A stretch of 64,000 nucleotides of DNA from contig CAWBKF010000021.1 in assembly GCA_963789275.1 (NCBI GenBank), positions 62,001 through 126,000 of the forward strand, read 5' to 3'. The notes under the pieces were generated by a model. It had not been told where the DNA came from, searched no databases, and was given only the letters and a program-made list of their open reading frames with translations. The first letter of the stretch is position 1. Each line of letters begins with the position of its first letter. The DNA comes from DAHUYF01 sp963789275 (GTDB taxonomy: Bacteria > Pseudomonadota > Alphaproteobacteria > ATCC43930 > CGMCC-115725). Of the stretch, positions 16,107 through 23,865 are shown one piece after another. Made by a program: the position numbers and the translations under genes.

Positions 16107-17840
16107 TCACTCCTCGTCCTCGTCCTTATCCTTGTCCTTCTCGGTGCGCCGCGACAGGGCCGCGCCGAGAATGTCGCCGAGGCTCGCGCCCGAATCCGAC
16201 GAGCCGTATTCGGCCATCGCCTTCTTCTCTTCCTCGACCTCGCGCGCCTTGATCGACAGCGAGAGCTTGCGCGTGGCGCGGTCGAGCGCGGTGATCTTGG
16301 CGTCGACCTTCTCGCCGACGGCGAAGCGGTCGGGCCGCTGCTCGGCGCGGTCGCGCGACAGCTCCGCCTTGCGGATGAAGCCGGGCAGCCCGTCGCCCAC
16401 CGTCACCTCGATGCCGCCATCGGATACCGCCGTCACCGTGGTGGTGACGACGTCGCCCTTCTTGAGGCTCGCAAGATTCGATTCGAAGGGATCGCTGGCG
16501 AGCTGCTTGATGCCGAGGCTGATGCGCTCCTTCTCGACATCGACGTCGAGCACGCGCACCTTGACCATGTCGCCCTTGTTGTAGTCCTTGATCGCCTCTT
16601 CGCCGGGCTTGTTCCAGTCGAGGTCGGAGAGATGCACCATGCCGTCGATCTCGCCGGGCAATCCGACGAAGAGGCCGAACTCGGTGATGTTCTTGACCTC
16701 GCCCTCGAGCTCGGTGCCGACCGGATACTTCTCGACGAAGTTCTCCCACGGATTGGCCAGGCACTGCTTGAGGCCGAGCGAGATGCGCCGCTTCTGCGGA
16801 TCGACATCGAGCACCATCACCTCGACCTCCTGGCTGGTCGAGACGATCTTGCCGGGATGCACGTTCTTCTTGGTCCAGCTCATTTCCGAGACATGGACGA
16901 GGCCCTCGACGCCGGGCTCGAGTTCGACGAAGGCGCCGTAATCGGTGATGTTGGTGACGCGGCCCTTGAAGCGCGCGGCGGCGGGATATTTGAGCTCGAC
17001 GCCTTCCCAGGGATCGGCCTCGAGCTGCTTCATGCCGAGCGAGATGCGCTGCGTCTCCGGATTGAAGCGGATGACCTGCACCTTGACCGTCTGGCCGATA
17101 TGCAGCGCCTCGGAGGGATGGTTGATGCGCCGCCAGGCGATGTCGGTGACGTGCAGCAGACCGTCGACGCCGCCGAGATCGACGAAGGCGCCGTAATCGG
17201 TGATGTTCTTCACCACGCCGGTGAGGATCTGGCCTTCCTTGAGGCTGGCCACCAGCTCCGAGCGCGCCTCGGCGCGGCTCTCCTCGAGCACGGCGCGGCG
17301 CGAGACCACGATGTTGCCGCGCGAGCGGTCCATCTTAAGAATCTGGAAGGGCTGCGGGCTGCCCAGCAGCGGGGTGATGTCGCGCACCGGACGGATATCG
17401 ACCTGGCTGCCCGGCAGGAAGGCGACGGCGCCGTTGAGGTCGACGGTGAAGCCGCCCTTGACCCGGCCGAAGATGACGCCGGTCACGCGCTCATTGGCCT
17501 GGAAGCTCTTCTCGAGCTGGGTCCAGGCCTCCTCGCGCCGCGCCTTCTCGCGCGAGAGCTGCGCCTCGCCGTTCTTGTCCTCCATGCGCTCGAGATAGAC
17601 CTCGACGGTATCGCCGGGCTTGATCTCGACGGGATGGCCGGGCGTGGCGAATTCCTTGAGCGGCACGCGCCCTTCGGATTTCAGCCCGACATCGATCAGC
17701 GCCGTGTCGTTCTCGACGGCGATGACGATGCCTTTGATGACGGTGCCTTCAAGCCCGGAAGCGCTTCCGAGCGATTGGTCGAGCAGCGCGGCGAAGCTTT
17801 CCTTGCCGGCCTCGGTTTTGGTTCTGGTAGCGACGGCCAT
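16107..17840 (-). CDS. rpsA: 30S ribosomal protein S1
   Basis: 577-residue mRNA-binding ribosomal protein from the ATG at 17838-17840, which follows the Shine-Dalgarno GGGAGAGG; an in-frame GTG 12 bases earlier is less likely. Six S1/OB-fold repeats can be recognised by recurring motifs such as NITDYGAFVDLGGVDGLLHV, TDYGAFVELEPGVEGLVHVS and TEFGLFVGLPGEIDGMVHLS. The C-terminus is acidic and lysine-rich (RRTEKDKDKDEDEE). Gene order cmk-rpsA-ihfB is the common proteobacterial one. A hairpin in the leader could be part of S1 autoregulation. Confidence 0.96.
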   Translation of the reverse strand: MAVATRTKTEAGKESFAALLDQSLGSASGLEGTVIKGIVIAVENDTALIDVGLKSEGRVPLKEFATPGHPVEIKPGDTVEVYLERMEDKNGEAQLSREKARREEAWTQLEKSFQANERVTGVIFGRVKGGFTVDLNGAVAFLPGSQVDIRPVRDITPLLGSPQPFQILKMDRSRGNIVVSRRAVLEESRAEARSELVASLKEGQILTGVVKNITDYGAFVDLGGVDGLLHVTDIAWRRINHPSEALHIGQTVKVQVIRFNPETQRISLGMKQLEADPWEGVELKYPAAARFKGRVTNITDYGAFVELEPGVEGLVHVSEMSWTKKNVHPGKIVSTSQEVEVMVLDVDPQKRRISLGLKQCLANPWENFVEKYPVGTELEGEVKNITEFGLFVGLPGEIDGMVHLSDLDWNKPGEEAIKDYNKGDMVKVRVLDVDVEKERISLGIKQLASDPFESNLASLKKGDVVTTTVTAVSDGGIEVTVGDGLPGFIRKAELSRDRAEQRPDRFAVGEKVDAKITALDRATRKLSLSIKAREVEEEKKAMAEYGSSDSGASLGDILGAALSRRTEKDKDKDEDEE

Positions 17841-17851
17841 TGCCTCTCCCA

Positions 17852-17888
17852 CGCTTCCCTGGCTCTGCCGCCGCGCCGCCGGGAAGCG
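17852..17888 (-). promoter_or_regulatory. Hairpin directly upstream of the rpsA ribosome-binding site
   Basis: On the gene strand, CGCTTCCC and GGGAAGCG form a perfect 8-bp stem around a 21-base GC-rich loop, ending about one base before TGGGAGAGGCA-ATG. S1 is known to repress its own translation in enterobacteria through leader structure. A stem next to the Shine-Dalgarno would suit this, but the regulatory role here is inference. Confidence 0.5.
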
Positions 17889-17969
17889 AGCGGAACGCGT
17901 CAGGCCGCCGACAAGGGAGGGGCGCGGCGGCTTATGCCCCTGATCCTGCCGGGCGGGGAAAGCGCCTTC

Positions 17970-18626
17970 CTATCCCTCTGCCAGGGGCCGGGCGGCACGC
18001 TTCCGGTCGATGAAATCGAGCGCCGCGGCGAAGGCGGCGTCGGCATCGAGCGCGGTCGTGTCGAGAACGAAGGCATCGTCGGCCGGCACCAAGGGAGCCG
18101 CCCGACGTTGGCTGTCGCGCGCGTCACGATCCTTCATGTCCTGCAGGACGGCTTCGTATATAGCGGTCTCGCCGCGTTCCCGCAACTCCCGGGCGCGGCG
18201 CGCGGCGCGCGCCTCCAGGCTGGCGGTGACGAAGAGCTTGGCCGTGGCCTCGGGGCAGATCACCGTGCCGATGTCGCGCCCGTCCAGCACCGCCCCCGCC
18301 TCGCCCCCCGGCGGGCGGCGGGCGAAGTCGCGCTGGAAGGCGAGCAGCGCCTGGCGCACCGCCGGAAGCGCCGCCACCACCGAGGCCGCCCGCGCCACCC
18401 GCTCCTCGCGCAGCCGGGGATCCCTGAGGTCGCCGGCATGGACCGCCCGGGCCGCGGCCGCGGCGACGGCAGCGTCGGCGGGGTCGCCGCCGGCCTCCAG
18501 CGCGCGCAGCGCCACGGCACGGTAGAGCCCGCCGGTATCGAGATGCGCCAGCCCGAAATGCGCCGCCAGCCGCCGCGCCAGCGTGCCCTTGCCCGAGGCC
18601 GCCGGGCCGTCGATGGCGATGATCAT
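17970..18626 (-). CDS. cmk: Cytidylate kinase
   Basis: Phosphorylates CMP and dCMP. 218 residues, normal length. The Walker A motif IDGPAASGKGTLARRLAAHF lies at residues 4-23, LDTGGLYRAVALRAL follows, and the DGRDIGTVICPEATAKLFVT segment is conserved in CMP kinases. Overlaps the aroA stop by four bases (ATGA), a typical aroA-cmk-rpsA chain. Confidence 0.95.
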   Translation of the reverse strand: MIIAIDGPAASGKGTLARRLAAHFGLAHLDTGGLYRAVALRALEAGGDPADAAVAAAAARAVHAGDLRDPRLREERVARAASVVAALPAVRQALLAFQRDFARRPPGGEAGAVLDGRDIGTVICPEATAKLFVTASLEARAARRARELRERGETAIYEAVLQDMKDRDARDSQRRAAPLVPADDAFVLDTTALDADAAFAAALDFIDRKRAARPLAEG

Positions 18627-19954
18627 GGGCTCGCGGGCGCGATCGCGGCGCCGAGCCGGTTCATCGCCGCGACGAAGCCGGGAAAGCTGGTGTTGATGGT
18701 GTCGCCGTCATCGATGCTGACCGGCCGGCGCGCCGCCATGCCGAGCACCAGGAAGGCCATGGCGATGCGGTGGTCGAGCCGCGTCGCGATGGCGCCGCCG
18801 CCCGACGGCGGGCCGCCCTGCCCCTCGACGGTGAGCGTGTCGCCGTCGACCCGCACCGTCACGCCGCAGGCGGTGAGCCCGTGGGCGATGGCGCCGAGCC
18901 GGTCGCTCTCCTTGACCCGCAGCTCGCCCAGCCCGTGCATCACGGTGCGGCCGCGGGCGAAGGCGGCGGCCACGGCCAGGATCGGATATTCGTCGATCAT
19001 GCGCGGCGCCCGCTCGGCCGGCACCTCGACGCCGCTGAGCGGCCCGGCGCGCACCGTCAGATCGGCCACCGGCTCGCCGGCGGCGACCCGCGCATTGCCG
19101 AAGCCGATCGCCGCGCCCATCTCCCGCAGCGTGTCGTAAAGACCGGTGCGCAGCGGGTTGACGCCGACCCCCTCGATCACCACTTGGGAGCCCGGCAGCA
19201 GCAGTGCCGCTACCGCCGGGAACGCGGCCGAGGAGGGATCGCCGGGCACGGCGAGATCGGCAGCCCGGAGCTCCGGCTGGCCCGTGAGGGTGATGCGGCG
19301 GGCGCCATCCGGCTCTTCGCCGGTGCTGACCGCGGCGCCGAAATGCCGGAGCATGCGCTCGCTGTGGTCGCGCGTCGGCTGCGGCTCGATCACGCTGGTT
19401 TCGCCCGGCGCGTTCAATCCGGCGAGCAGGACCGCGGATTTCACCTGGGCCGAGGCAACGGGGAGGCGGTAGGTAATGGGCAGCGGCGAGGTGGCGCCGA
19501 TGATCGCAAGCGGCATGCGGCCGCCCTGGCGGGCGATGATGCGCGCGCCGATGTGCTCGAGCGGCGCCGTCACCCGCGCCATCGGCCGGCGCCGGAGCGA
19601 GGCGTCGCCGGTGAAAAAGGTGGTGATGGGATGGCTTGCCACCAGCCCCATGAGGAGGCGGGCGCCGGTGCCGGAATTGCCGAGATCGAGGGTGTCCTGC
19701 GGCTCGGCGAGCCCGCCGAGCCCGATGCCGTCGATCACCCAGATGCCGTCGCCGGTGCGCTCGATGCCGGCGCCCAGCGCGGCCATGGCGGCGGCGGTAC
19801 GCAGCACGTCGTCCCCTTCGAGCAAGCCGCTGACCCGCGTGCGGCCGATGGCGAGCGCGCCCAGGATGAGCGCGCGGTGCGACACCGATTTGTCGCCGGG
19901 CGCGCTGAGCCGGCCGCTCAGCGCCGCGGCGGTTCCCGAAATGAGGGGCGTCAC
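18623..19954 (-). CDS. aroA: 3-phosphoshikimate 1-carboxyvinyltransferase (EPSP synthase)
   Basis: Shikimate pathway enzyme. I chose the GTG at 19952-19954 (443 residues), which gives the family-like start TPLISGTAAALSGRLSAPGD; the frame stays open a further 26 codons upstream without homologous sequence. Motifs are APGDKSVSHRALILGALA (PEP-site region), LDLGNSGTGARLLMGL, and RMIDEYPILAVAAAFARG with the catalytic Asp/Glu. The GDASLRRRPM segment and the LGNSGTG motif (Ala rather than a smaller group at some positions) resemble class II, glyphosate-tolerant forms, but I would not call the class firmly. Confidence 0.95.
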   Translation of the reverse strand: MTPLISGTAAALSGRLSAPGDKSVSHRALILGALAIGRTRVSGLLEGDDVLRTAAAMAALGAGIERTGDGIWVIDGIGLGGLAEPQDTLDLGNSGTGARLLMGLVASHPITTFFTGDASLRRRPMARVTAPLEHIGARIIARQGGRMPLAIIGATSPLPITYRLPVASAQVKSAVLLAGLNAPGETSVIEPQPTRDHSERMLRHFGAAVSTGEEPDGARRITLTGQPELRAADLAVPGDPSSAAFPAVAALLLPGSQVVIEGVGVNPLRTGLYDTLREMGAAIGFGNARVAAGEPVADLTVRAGPLSGVEVPAERAPRMIDEYPILAVAAAFARGRTVMHGLGELRVKESDRLGAIAHGLTACGVTVRVDGDTLTVEGQGGPPSGGGAIATRLDHRIAMAFLVLGMAARRPVSIDDGDTINTSFPGFVAAMNRLGAAIAPASP

Positions 19955-20117
19955 GAGGCTCTCGTCAGTTGCGCCGCAAGCTGTAGCACAGGCCGGCGGC
20001 GGCACAAATGGGCAGGCGCCCGGTCGTGACATCTCGGGCAGTCGATGATTTTGCTTTTGACAGCGGTGGCCCGATCATGGCAATTGGCCGGCCACCGCGC
20101 GAGAACGGAGGCGGTCC

Positions 20118-20504
20118 ATGGTTAAGCCGGAATGGGGAATGAAGCGCATCTGCCCGAGTTGCGGCACGCGCTACTACGATCTGCATCGCGAGCCCATCCT
20201 ATGCCCGAAATGCGGCGCGGCTTACGATCCCGAGACCTTGTCGAAGACGCGGCGGACCAAGGCGGTGGCCGTGGCCGAAGTGCCGGTCGAGCCGTTGGCC
20301 GATGAGGAGATCGACACCGAGATCGTCGCGGAGGAGACCGAGGCGGAAGAGGTCGCCGAGGAGATCCCGGTCGAAGGTGCCGAGGAGGTCGAGGGCGAGG
20401 AGGAAGAGGAGGAAGAGGTCATCGAGGACGCGTCCGAGCTCGGCGAGGACGAGGACGACATGGCCGAGGTGATCGAGAACGTCGAGGACGAGGAAGAGCG
20501 CTGA
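20118..20504 (+). CDS. TIGR02300 (FYDLN acid) family protein
   Basis: 128-residue protein of unknown function restricted to alphaproteobacteria. The N-terminus is a zinc ribbon: CPSCGTRYYDL at about residues 12-22 and CPKCGAAYDPE at about 30-40 supply four cysteines. From about residue 55 the chain is almost purely acidic (runs of E and D), giving the family its name. Starts divergently from aroA and precedes tRNA-Ala. Confidence 0.92.
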   Translation: MVKPEWGMKRICPSCGTRYYDLHREPILCPKCGAAYDPETLSKTRRTKAVAVAEVPVEPLADEEIDTEIVAEETEAEEVAEEIPVEGAEEVEGEEEEEEEVIEDASELGEDEDDMAEVIENVEDEEER

Positions 20505-20602
20505 GGCGTGCGGTTTCCGCTTGCAGGCGGGTGCTGCCGGTCGCTACTTTCCCGCTCCCATGCTGCCCGGCTTGGCGCTAAGCTAGCTACGCAGCAGCCT
20601 TT

Positions 20603-20678
20603 GGGGTCATAGCTCAGTTGGGAGAGCGCCGCAATGGCATTGCGGAGGTCGGCGGTTCGAACCCGCCTGGCTCCACCA
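20603..20678 (+). tRNA. tRNA-Ala (anticodon GGC)
   Basis: 76-base cloverleaf with CCA encoded. The acceptor stem GGGGTCA pairs with TGGCTCC (two G-T pairs). D arm GCTC..GAGC; anticodon arm CCGCA-ATGGCAT-TGCGG with anticodon GGC; T arm GGCGG-TTCGAAC-CCGCC. A strong terminator hairpin follows eight bases downstream. Confidence 0.95.
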
Positions 20679-20685
20679 GTTCGCA

Positions 20686-20717
20686 CAAGGGCCTAGCCGG
20701 CGACGGCTAGGCCCTTG
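20686..20717. terminator. Bidirectional terminator between tRNA-Ala and the YbhB-like gene
   Basis: Perfect 14-bp stem CAAGGGCCTAGCCG / CGGCTAGGCCCTTG with loop GCGA. No long U-run, but this stem between two convergent transcripts is the strongest terminator-like structure in the window. Confidence 0.85.
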
Positions 20718-20733
20718 GCATGTCGGCGCCGGG

Positions 20734-21297
20734 TTACTGCGGCCGGCCGTAGGTGGCGGTGATCTTCGCCTTGGCGAGCGTGTGGAAATGCACATTGTAG
20801 CCGATGAACGCCGCCGAGGTGTTGGCATCGGCGTCGATATGATCGATGTCGAGCGCATAGACCGTGAAGGTGTAGTGATGCGGCTTGTCGCCCTTGGGCG
20901 GGCAGGGGCCGCCCCAGCCGGGGCCGCCGAAATCAGTGCGGCCCTGGATCGCGCCGGCGGGCGTGAGGTTGGCTTTGAGATCGCCGGCATTCTTCGGCAG
21001 GCTGGTGACGCTAGGGGGGATGTTGAACACCACCCAATGCCACCAGCCGCTGCCGGTCGGCGCGTCGGGATCGTAGACGGTGACGGCGAAGCTCTTGGTA
21101 GCGGCCGGGGCGCCCTTCCAGGTGAGCGCCGGCGAGATGTTCTTGCCGGTGCAGGTGAAGGTGTTGAACACCTGCTCCATGCCGATGGTGCCGTGATCCT
21201 TGACGTCGGGGCTGCTCAAGCTGAGCGCGCTCGCCGTCCCGCTGACGCAGAGGCTGAGCCCCAGCCCTGCGGCGATGGCCGCCATTTTCCAAATCAT
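20734..21297 (-). CDS. YbhB/YbcL family Raf kinase inhibitor-like protein, exported
   Basis: Phosphatidylethanolamine-binding-protein fold, 187 residues from the ATG at 21295-21297, with Shine-Dalgarno GGGAGGGAAAG. A Sec signal (MIWKMAAIAAGLGLSLCVSG, cleavage about residue 23 after TASA) precedes the domain. Family motifs are NISPALTWKGAPAATKSFAV, VYDPDAPTGSGWWHWVVFNI (the conserved DPDAP and WxHWVV) and CPPKGDKPHHYTFTVYALD. Bacterial members are periplasmic or cytosolic and their ligand is not established. Confidence 0.93.
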   Translation of the reverse strand: MIWKMAAIAAGLGLSLCVSGTASALSLSSPDVKDHGTIGMEQVFNTFTCTGKNISPALTWKGAPAATKSFAVTVYDPDAPTGSGWWHWVVFNIPPSVTSLPKNAGDLKANLTPAGAIQGRTDFGGPGWGGPCPPKGDKPHHYTFTVYALDIDHIDADANTSAAFIGYNVHFHTLAKAKITATYGRPQ

Positions 21298-21457
21298 GCT
21301 TTCCCTCCCGAGTGGCGTCGCTGGGGTGGCCGGCGGCTTGACAGGGCACCGCCGGGGTCCCCAGTGCCCGGAGCATAAGTGCGCCGGCGAACCAACGTCA
21401 ACCGGCGGCATGCACAATGACCGGATTTTTCGGCGGATTTCCGGGCTTTTCCGGGGT

Positions 21458-21486
21458 CTTGAGGAACGCCTTGCCGCACCCCACAT
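21458..21486 (+). promoter_or_regulatory. Sigma-32 (RpoH)-type heat-shock promoter for hsp20
   Basis: CTTGAGG at 21458-21464, a 14-base spacer, then CCCCACAT at 21479-21486. The accepted RpoH consensus is CTTGAAA, 11-16 bases, CCCCATNT, so six of seven and seven of eight positions fit at legal spacing. Transcription would begin near 21493, leaving a leader of about 80 bases before the Hsp20 ATG. Confidence 0.75.
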
Positions 21487-21571
21487 ATTTTCCGGCGATG
21501 CCGTGGGGATCGCCAAGGTCACATAGGGCGCCTTCAGGGGCCCGCTGGACTCGCTCGCCGGAGGAGGTCAG

Positions 21572-22033
21572 ATGTCGCGTCTCTCGCTGTTCAATTCGCC
21601 GCTGCTGCTGGGTTTCGATCATTTCGAGCGCGCCCTCGACCGCGTCAACAAGGCCGCCGCCGACGGCTATCCGCCCTACAATGTCGAGCAGACCGGCGAG
21701 AACAGCCTGCGCATCACCCTTGCGGTCGCCGGCTTCGCCATGGCCGACCTCACGGTGCAGGTCGAGGACAACCAGCTCGTGGTGCGCGGCCGCCAGGTCG
21801 ATGACAAGGACCGCGTCTATCTCCATCGCGGCATCGCCGCGCGGCAGTTCCAGCGCTCCTTCGTGCTGGCCGAGGGCATCGAGGTAGCCGGCGCCTCGCT
21901 CGACAACGGGCTGTTGAGCATCGACCTGATCCGCCGCGTCATCGAGCAGAAGGTGCGCACGGTGGAGATCCGCAACACGGGCAAGCCGATGCGCCCGACG
22001 GTCGAGCAGGCTGCGCAGAAAGATCGCGCCTGA
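21572..22033 (+). CDS. Hsp20 / alpha-crystallin family small heat-shock protein
   Basis: ATP-independent holdase, 153 residues. The N-terminus (SPLLLGFDHFERALDRVNKA) and YPPYNVEQTGENSLRITLAVAG match the IbpA subgroup. The alpha-crystallin domain runs from about residue 35 to 125. The C-terminal I-x-I-like anchor is represented by VEIRNTG. It has a strong ribosome site (GGAGGAGG) and sits downstream of a sigma-32-like promoter. The DUF1150 partner gene follows after about 80 bases. Confidence 0.94.
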   Translation: MSRLSLFNSPLLLGFDHFERALDRVNKAAADGYPPYNVEQTGENSLRITLAVAGFAMADLTVQVEDNQLVVRGRQVDDKDRVYLHRGIAARQFQRSFVLAEGIEVAGASLDNGLLSIDLIRRVIEQKVRTVEIRNTGKPMRPTVEQAAQKDRA

Positions 22034-22115
22034 CCATTCGAAGCCGAAAGCGTCCGGGGGAGGAACAGGCACAGGACGGCGCGACCCGAAGAGGGGCGCC
22101 GCGAAAGGTGACACC

Positions 22116-22337
22116 ATGATGAACCAGATCGAGAAGCTCAGACAGATCACGCCCAAGGAATTCGCCGTGTTCGGCATGCAGGACATGGCCTACATCAAGC
22201 GCGTCGCCGGCAGCGACGGCGTCGTGGGATTTGCCGTCCATGCCGCCGACGGGACCCAGGTGGCGCTGCTGCCCGACCGTGAGGTCGCGTTCGCCACCGT
22301 CCGCCAGCACGAGCTGGAGCCGCTGAGCGTCCACTAG
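22116..22337 (+). CDS. DUF1150 family protein
   Basis: 73-residue protein, conserved in alphaproteobacteria and usually encoded right after a small heat-shock gene, as here. Characteristic sequence LRQITPKEFAVFGMQDMAYIK is followed by GVVGFAVHAADGTQ. Function unknown. Probably cotranscribed with hsp20 and so heat-inducible. Confidence 0.92.
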   Translation: MMNQIEKLRQITPKEFAVFGMQDMAYIKRVAGSDGVVGFAVHAADGTQVALLPDREVAFATVRQHELEPLSVH

Positions 22338-22362
22338 GCGCACTTCCGGGTAAGCGATTTCA

Positions 22363-22391
22363 GGGGCGGATCCCAAGCGGGTCCGCCCCTG
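22363..22391. terminator. Terminator-like hairpin after the hsp20-DUF1150 operon
   Basis: AGGGGCGGA (22363-22371) pairs with TCCGCCCCT (22383-22391), a perfect 9-bp stem with an 11-base loop 25 bases after the DUF1150 stop. There is no T-run on the plus strand. Position between convergent operons supports termination. Confidence 0.6.
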
Positions 22392-22424
22392 CTGCTGTCC
22401 GCCGACCCCTGCATGTAGTCGGGT

Positions 22425-22554
22425 TCCCCGAACGTCCCGCGCCCGACTCGGGGAAGTCCACCAGATCTTGTTTTTTGTGGCGTTTTGGGGCCGTCGCGCA
22501 CCGTTCCGACACATGATCTAGGCGGAGTCGCGGAACGTCCCACGTCCGACTCGG
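22425..22554. repeat. Paired 22-bp direct repeats with hairpin in the DUF1150-ptsN gap
   Basis: Unit 1 at 22431-22452 and unit 2 at 22533-22554 read GAACGTCCCRCGYCCGACTCGG and agree at 20 of 22 positions, 102 bases apart. Unit 1 sits in a perfect hairpin TTCCCCGA (22425-22432) / TCGGGGAA (22449-22456). Unit 2 has only a short GAGTCG / CGACTC pairing around it. The DNA between is T-rich (CTTGTTTTTTGTGG), unlike the surroundings. No gene is visible here. Confidence 0.65.
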
Positions 22555-22590
22555 CGCAGAACACAAGATATAGCGAGGGGTCGAGGGGCC

Positions 22591-23055
22591 TCAGGCCGCG
22601 TGGCTGGCGGCGCGGTCGGTGAGCAGCGCGTAGAGCGCATCGGCGCGGTCGGTGCCGCGCAGCTTGTCGCACATCGCTTTGTCGCGCAGCAGCCGCGAGA
22701 TCCGCGCCAGCGCCTTCAAGTGATCGGCGCCCGAATTCGCCGGGGTCAGCAGCAGGAAGATGAGATCGACCGGCTGGTTGTCGATCGCCTCGAAATCGAC
22801 CGGCTTCTCCAGCCGGGCGAACACCCCGTGGATCTGGGTCAGATCGGGCATGCGGCCATGCGGCACGGCGGTGCCGTGGCCGATGCCGGTGGTGCCGAGC
22901 CGCTCGCGCTCCAGCAGCACGTCGAAGATGGCGCGCTCATGCTTGCCGCCGAGCTGCGCGGCGCGCTTGGCCAGCTCTTGCAGCGCCTGGCGCTTGTTGG
23001 CGGCCCGCAGATTGGCGATGACGCCGTTGGGCTGGAGGATGTCGGCGATTTCCAT
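22591..23055 (-). CDS. ptsN: PTS IIA-like nitrogen-regulatory protein (EIIA-Ntr)
   Basis: 154-residue terminal phosphoacceptor of the nitrogen PTS. The phosphorylated histidine lies in GTAVPHGR at about residue 66. Fold-specific segments ERERLGTTGIGHGTAVPHGR and LIFLLLTPANSGADHLKALA are complete. The ATG overlaps the hpf stop by one base (TGATG). rpoN-hpf-ptsN is the standard order and links this protein to sigma-54 and potassium control. Confidence 0.95.
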   Translation of the reverse strand: MEIADILQPNGVIANLRAANKRQALQELAKRAAQLGGKHERAIFDVLLERERLGTTGIGHGTAVPHGRMPDLTQIHGVFARLEKPVDFEAIDNQPVDLIFLLLTPANSGADHLKALARISRLLRDKAMCDKLRGTDRADALYALLTDRAASHAA

Positions 23056-23669
23056 CAGGAGGCCTTGCCCTTCTCCCGACGCCGCGCCTTGGCGCTGAGC
23101 TCGGGCTCGATCCAGCCGACATTGCCGTCGCGGCGGCGATAGATCAGGCTCAGCGTGCCATGCGCGCTGTTGCGGAACAGCACGACCGGCAGATCCGCGA
23201 GATCGAGCCGCATCACCGCCTCGCTGACCGTGAGGAGCGGGATGCTGGTGCGCATCTCGGCGATGACCAGCGGCTCGCCGCCGCCCTCTTCCGCCGGCGC
23301 CTCGGCGGGCTCGGCCGCGAGCACGTAATCGACCGCCGCCTCGCCTTCGGCCTCGGCGTCGGGCTTGGCGTATTTGTGGTGGTTGCGCAGCCGCCGCTTG
23401 TAACGCCGGAGTTGCTTTTCCAGCCGCACCGCCGCGTCATCGAAGGCGGCATAGGCGTCGCCCGCTTCGCCATGGCATTGCACGCTGAGCCCGCGCCCGG
23501 CATGGAGCAGGATATCCGCCAGGAAGAGATGCCGCTCATGGCAGAACACCACATGCGCCTCGATGGCTTTGCCGAAATACTTGTCGGCGATGCCTGCCGT
23601 CGCCGCCTCGGCATGGCCGCGCAGGGAGTCGCCGACATCCATCTGCTTGCCCGTGACGGTAACCTGCAT
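23055..23669 (-). CDS. hpf: Ribosome hibernation promoting factor, long form
   Basis: 204-residue long HPF that dimerises ribosomes in stationary phase. I take the ATG at 23667-23669 (MQVTVTGKQMDVGDSLR), which gives the family N-terminus; the frame stays open upstream. The N-terminal S30AE domain is followed by an acidic, Ala/Glu-rich linker (residues about 115-140) and the C-terminal dimerisation domain (LDLADLPVVLFRNSAHGTLSL). Between rpoN and ptsN. Confidence 0.94.
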   Translation of the reverse strand: MQVTVTGKQMDVGDSLRGHAEAATAGIADKYFGKAIEAHVVFCHERHLFLADILLHAGRGLSVQCHGEAGDAYAAFDDAAVRLEKQLRRYKRRLRNHHKYAKPDAEAEGEAAVDYVLAAEPAEAPAEEGGGEPLVIAEMRTSIPLLTVSEAVMRLDLADLPVVLFRNSAHGTLSLIYRRRDGNVGWIEPELSAKARRREKGKAS

Positions 23670-23865
23670 GGCTCCTGCCGCACCGACCCGCTGTCGCGAA
23701 CGCCTGTGGTACGCCGGCTCTCCCCGGGCGGGCAACCTTATGGACCCGGCCTCGCCGAGGTGTCAAGGAGCCTCTGGCGACTGCCGCGGCAATCGATCGA
23801 CGCCCGATCCTGGCCGGTGAACGCGCCTCAGCGATCGCCCGGCCTTCACCGGGGAGCGGGGAAGT

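Noticed and set aside
20505..20602. TTGCAG-N18-TACTTT as a tRNA-Ala promoter
   Set aside because: The hexamers fit only moderately, the spacer is long and the start would be about 45 bases before the tRNA; not strong enough to list.
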